From NCBI GenBank assembly GCA_944387145.1, contig CALXDU010000004.1, positions 1 through 51,670 of the forward strand: DNA of 51,670 bases, written 5' to 3'. This document shows positions 51,654 to 51,670 of this stretch, piece by piece. Position 1 is the first letter of the stretch, and each line of letters opens with the position of its first letter. The position numbers were made by a program, and so were the translations under genes. The DNA comes from an uncultured Oscillospiraceae bacterium. GTDB lineage: Bacteria; Bacillota; Clostridia; Oscillospirales; Oscillospiraceae. Under the pieces are notes generated by a model. The model had not been told where the DNA came from and searched no databases. It was given only the letters and a program-made list of their open reading frames with translations.

Positions 51654-51670
51654 GTGTTAAGGTTAAGTTG
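51654..51670 (+). CDS. possible start of the next gene (runs off the window)
   Basis: GTG at 51654 lies six bases after AGGAGTGAT-type ribosome site at 51643-51651, and the frame is open to the edge (MLRLS). It is too short to identify. Confidence 0.3.

Overview
The window looks like chromosome of an anaerobic, spore-forming Clostridia bacterium, most likely an Oscillospirales/Ruminococcaceae-type gut commensal. Reasons: spoIIP and a Spo0A-type DNA-binding domain, citrate lyase, an oxygen-independent glycerol-3-phosphate dehydrogenase set, ECF transporters, moderately high GC, many AGGAGG ribosome sites and near-consensus sigma-A promoters. The genus cannot be fixed from sequence reading alone.

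Layout. 1-560: tRNA-Ala(GGC) on the minus strand, preceded in the same transcription unit by two 50-nt tRNA-Ala-derived fragments. 559-3283: galK-galT. 3284-3619: a highly structured intergenic repeat. 3620-12879: citrate use, with a divergent LysR regulator, citDEF, a CitMHS transporter, a chrA pair, then citC and a citX-citG fusion. 12942-19138 (minus): TetR regulator and the glycerol cluster glpK-glpF-glpA/O-FAD oxidoreductase-DUF1667. 19379-20598 (minus): ahpC with a stand-alone AhpF N-terminal domain. 20737-21113: a self-contained unit for a 69-residue peptide made of four 16-residue repeats. 21114-22691: an ImmR/ImmA-like repressor/metalloprotease pair, divergent from a receiver-less Spo0A DNA-binding protein. 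22694-24953: spoIIP, tadA and three overlapping small genes ending in a sigma-region-4 protein. 25005-28895 (minus): aldo/keto reductase with Fe-S motifs and proBAC. 29009-29976 (minus): FMN riboswitch and ribU. 30055-38845: DUF4830 protein, rRNA pseudouridine synthase, PucR-type regulator, then ftsE-ftsX with two EnvC/PcsB-like coiled-coil M23 proteins, a Ctp protease and a nitroreductase. 38895-46448: cobalamin riboswitch, ECF transporter (CbrVUT type) and the late cobalamin genes cobT-cobU-cobS-cobU2-cobC with an unexplained TIM-barrel gene. 46452-49232: an unidentified leader RNA with terminator ahead of larE-larB-larC (nickel-pincer nucleotide synthesis). 49384-50949: CapA-like protein. 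51013-51515: a 153-bp tandem repeat array built from tRNA-Arg 3' ends and terminators, next to tRNA-Arg(CCG).

How it fits together. The cell can take up and cleave citrate (transporter, CitDEF, prosthetic-group synthesis by CitXG, activation by CitC), oxidise glycerol anaerobically, salvage corrinoids and attach lower ligands under B12 control, and build the nickel cofactor of LarA-type racemases (no larA is in the window). The FtsEX/EnvC/Ctp block serves cell-wall hydrolysis at division. The best candidates for undescribed biology are the repeat peptide (20839-21048), the ImmR/ImmA plus stand-alone Spo0A-C module, the lar leader RNA, and the tRNA-derived repeat arrays at both ends.
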